Origin: an uncultured Kangiella sp.
Lineage (GTDB): Bacteria; Pseudomonadota; Gammaproteobacteria; Enterobacterales; DSM-103792
Reading direction: 5' to 3'
Assembly (NCBI GenBank): GCA_946481205.1
Contig: CAMLNB010000155.1
Coordinates: forward strand, 1-8,107
Length of the DNA stretch: 8,107 bases
Below the pieces are notes generated by a model. That model made no database searches and had not been told where the DNA came from. It was given only the letters and a program-made list of their open reading frames with translations. This document shows positions 6,188 to 8,107 of this stretch, piece by piece. How positions within the stretch are numbered: position 1 is the stretch's first letter; every line of letters begins with the position of its first letter. The position numbers and the translations under genes are program-made.

Positions 6188-6928
6188 TCAGGCCGCAGCG
6201 GCGGCATCGGTGCGGCTGTCATCGACAATGCGGCCATCGAACAGCGCGATTTGCCGCTGCGCCGCTTTGGCCGAACGCGGGTCGTGCGTGACCATCACAA
6301 TCGTCGCGCCGTCGCGGTGCAGTTGCTTGAGCAGATCCATCACCATCTCGGCATTGCGCGAATCGAGGTTGCCGGTCGGTTCGTCGGCGAGCAGCAAGGA
6401 CGGTTTGCCAGCCAGCGCGCGGGCAATGGCAACGCGCTGCTGCTGACCACCGGAAAGCTGGCTCGGGTAATGCTGGCAGCGGTGACTCATGTCGACTTTT
6501 TCCAGCGCTTCCTGCGCCAGTTGTCGGCGCTGGCGGCTGTTCAGATCGTCGCGGTAAGTCAACGGCAGTTCGACGTTTTCCAGCACGTTCAAATCCGAGA
6601 TCAGATTGAAGGCTTGGAAAATGAAACCGACTTCGCGGTTGCGCACCTTGGCTCGCTCGCGATTGTTCAGCTGGTCAACCCGCTTGCCGGCCAGCAAGTA
6701 CTCACCTTCGTTCGGCATGTCGAGCAAGCCGAGCACCGACAGCAGCGTCGATTTGCCGCAACCGGATGGGCCAGTGATGGACACGTATTCGCCTTTGTTG
6801 ATGCTCAGGTAAATGTTGCTCAGCGCCAGCGTTTCGACTTCGTCAGTCAGAAAGGTCTTGCCGGCGTTGTTCAGTTGAATGACCGGGTTCAGCGCGGTCA
6901 CCGGCGGATGGCTGACAGAAGGTTGCAT
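6188..6928 (-). CDS. ABC transporter ATPase, LolD/MacB type
   Basis: This 246-residue nucleotide-binding subunit should dimerise on the cytoplasmic face and drive the FtsX-type permease by ATP hydrolysis. All motifs are present: Walker A GPSGCGKST (53-61), Q-loop Q105 in FIFQAFNL, signature LSGGQQQR (158-165), Walker B LLLADEP with E183, D-loop GNLDS (186-190) and switch H215 in VTHD. The FQAFNLI and LENVELPL segments are typical of the LolD/MacB/FtsE group. It is a stand-alone ATPase and not fused to the permease as in MacB. The ATG at 6928 is chosen because AAGGAG lies 6 bases upstream; the in-frame ATG at 6958 has no ribosome binding site and would add 10 residues. The gene follows the adaptor stop by 36 bases. 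The C-terminus ends in a run of five alanines, with no sign of truncation. Confidence 0.95.
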   Translation of the reverse strand: MQPSVSHPPVTALNPVIQLNNAGKTFLTDEVETLALSNIYLSINKGEYVSITGPSGCGKSTLLSVLGLLDMPNEGEYLLAGKRVDQLNNRERAKVRNREVGFIFQAFNLISDLNVLENVELPLTYRDDLNSRQRRQLAQEALEKVDMSHRCQHYPSQLSGGQQQRVAIARALAGKPSLLLADEPTGNLDSRNAEMVMDLLKQLHRDGATIVMVTHDPRSAKAAQRQIALFDGRIVDDSRTDAAAAA

Positions 6929-6934
6929 GCTGTT

Positions 6935-6940
6935 CTCCTT
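6935..6940 (-). promoter_or_regulatory. Ribosome binding site that sets the ATPase start at 6928
   Basis: A strong AAGGAG stands 6 bases before the ATG at 6928, while the alternative ATG at 6958 has no such site. This decides the start. Confidence 0.8.
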
Positions 6941-6964
6941 GCTTGCGTGATGGTTCATTGGCGG

Positions 6965-8107
6965 TTAATTCATCTGCACCCGCTCCGGCGTACCCCAGAG
7001 CGTGGTGTCGTTCAAAATGATCCGGTCGCCTGCTTTCAAACCGGTTTTGATTTCAATGACGTTGATCGACGCCTGACCAAATTCAACCGCGATGCGCTCG
7101 GCGCTGGTGTCATCAGCCAGGCGGTACACCTGCATCGGCTGGTTGCTTTGGCTCAGCGCCGGCCGCGGCACGTACAGCGTGTTGGCCAGTGCGGCAATTT
7201 GCACGCTGCCATCAACGCTCAAGTCCGGGCGAGCGCCTTTCGGTAATGCCTCGGTCAGCTGCACATCCACTTTCACCATGCCGGCGACCACCGCCGGGTC
7301 GATGCGGGTCACCATGCCGGCGACAACGCCATTGCGGGTGTCGATACTGGCCGCTTGGTTCAACGCCAGATCGCGCGCTTGCTGTTCCGGAATTTTCAGT
7401 TCGGCGTACAGCGCGGCCGGGTCGGCAACGCGGCCAATTTCGCCACCAACCAGCACGCGCTGGCCTGGCTCCAGCGGCAGTGCCTGGACAATGCCGGCCA
7501 TCGGCGCGCGCACCGTCAGCGCATCCACTTGCTCTTTGGCGCGCAGAAATTGTTTGCGCAACTTTTCCACTTGCGCGTCCTTGGCGTTCAGCTGTGCGCG
7601 CAGGTTCTGATCAAAATGCTTCAAGCGATCACGCTCGATGCGCAGGGTTTCCTGCAGCTGTTGCACATTCAGCTGGGTGCGCTTGTGTTCCAGCTCCGGA
7701 ATCACTTGGCCTTTCTCGGCAATCAGCCGCGCCTCGGCTTCGTACTGCAGCTTGGCGCTGTTGTGGGCGAACTCGGCTTTGACCACGGTGGTTTGCTGGT
7801 TCAGCTGTTCACTGGCCAGCGCGACCTTGAGCGCGCTGAATTCCGCCAGCATGGCTTCCAGTGACCAGCGCGCTTCTTCCTGTGCCTGCTGCAGCGCCGG
7901 GTTGCTCAGCGTGACCAGGACATCGCCTTCCTTTACCGCGCTGCCGGCGCGGGTCTTCACTTGCTCGACCCGGCCTTCCACCTGCGCGGCGACCCAGCGC
8001 ACTGTCACCGGCAGCAGCACGCCGTTGCCATGCACCCGCACATCAAAGGCGCCGGCGCTGACTGTGCCGATGGCCAACGAGGCCTTGGCGACCGGGTAGC
8101 CGGCCGG
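6965..8107 (-). CDS. HlyD-family periplasmic adaptor (membrane-fusion) protein, N-terminus cut by the window edge
   Basis: The frame is open from the right edge to a TAA at 6965-6967, giving 380 residues. The protein should link the inner-membrane ABC complex to an outer-membrane TolC-like channel. From the edge, the first lipoyl half covers about 38-70 (VRWVAAQVEGRVEQV, then the AGSAVKEGD turn). A long Gln/Glu/Lys-rich helical hairpin spans about 70-197 and the second lipoyl half about 197-230 (VRAPMAGIVQALPLEPGQRV). A beta-barrel domain (about 231-308) and a membrane-proximal domain (about 309-380, with LKAGDRIIL) follow. The missing start should include the inner-membrane anchor. A TTG at 8075-8077 could be read as a start, but residues before it (PAGYPVAKAS) continue naturally into the family pattern, so the gene runs off the window. 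It is the first visible gene of the operon, and the operon promoter is presumably further right. Confidence 0.92.
   Translation of the reverse strand, partial: PAGYPVAKASLAIGTVSAGAFDVRVHGNGVLLPVTVRWVAAQVEGRVEQVKTRAGSAVKEGDVLVTLSNPALQQAQEEARWSLEAMLAEFSALKVALASEQLNQQTTVVKAEFAHNSAKLQYEAEARLIAEKGQVIPELEHKRTQLNVQQLQETLRIERDRLKHFDQNLRAQLNAKDAQVEKLRKQFLRAKEQVDALTVRAPMAGIVQALPLEPGQRVLVGGEIGRVADPAALYAELKIPEQQARDLALNQAASIDTRNGVVAGMVTRIDPAVVAGMVKVDVQLTEALPKGARPDLSVDGSVQIAALANTLYVPRPALSQSNQPMQVYRLADDTSAERIAVEFGQASINVIEIKTGLKAGDRIILNDTTLWGTPERVQMN

Noticed and set aside
6161..7246. A 361-codon plus-strand open frame opposite the ATPase and adaptor genes
   Set aside because: It is rich in Gln, His, Arg and Val with no recognisable domain, and lies wholly antisense to two genes with complete family motifs. 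It is a codon-bias shadow.

Overview
This window looks like chromosomal DNA from a Gram-negative proteobacterium, most likely a gammaproteobacterium. The evidence is the protein families (a HlyD-type periplasmic adaptor, a sigma-54 NtrC-family regulator, a MacB/FtsX-type permease), Shine-Dalgarno starts, and moderately high GC. I cannot name a genus from sequence alone. No tRNA, rRNA, CRISPR array, insertion sequence or prophage gene was seen.

Apart from the last 36 codons of a plus-strand gene at the left edge (HMA-like, tentative), every gene reads on the minus strand, so the biological order runs from the right edge to the left. First comes an export operon: a HlyD-like membrane-fusion/adaptor protein (N-terminus cut off at the right edge), a LolD/MacB-type ABC ATPase, a small VOC-fold (glyoxalase-like, COG3607-type) protein, and an 806-residue duplicated FtsX/MacB permease resembling the ADOP family. 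The operon ends in a clear intrinsic terminator at about 3061-3092. After that comes a two-component pair: a sigma-54-dependent response regulator (REC, AAA+, Fis-type HTH) and a membrane histidine kinase (two TM segments, HAMP-like linker, PAS, HisKA, HATPase). The two overlap by 4 bases (GTGA) and are probably translationally coupled.

The likely working unit is this: the ATPase powers the permease, and the adaptor spans the periplasm toward an outer-membrane channel not present in this window. The kinase senses a membrane or cytoplasmic cue and phosphorylates the regulator, which probably activates the export operon from a sigma-54 promoter. No convincing -24/-12 element is visible here; the operon promoter probably lies upstream of the adaptor, past the right edge. 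The substrate cannot be deduced.

The less ordinary points are a VOC gene placed between the ATPase and permease genes, a run of four inverted repeats around the VOC-permease junction, a GAFTDA variant of the sigma-54 contact motif, and an enlarged Ser/Pro/Ala-rich loop inside the kinase DHp hairpin. The architecture itself is a known type; I saw no wholly new system.
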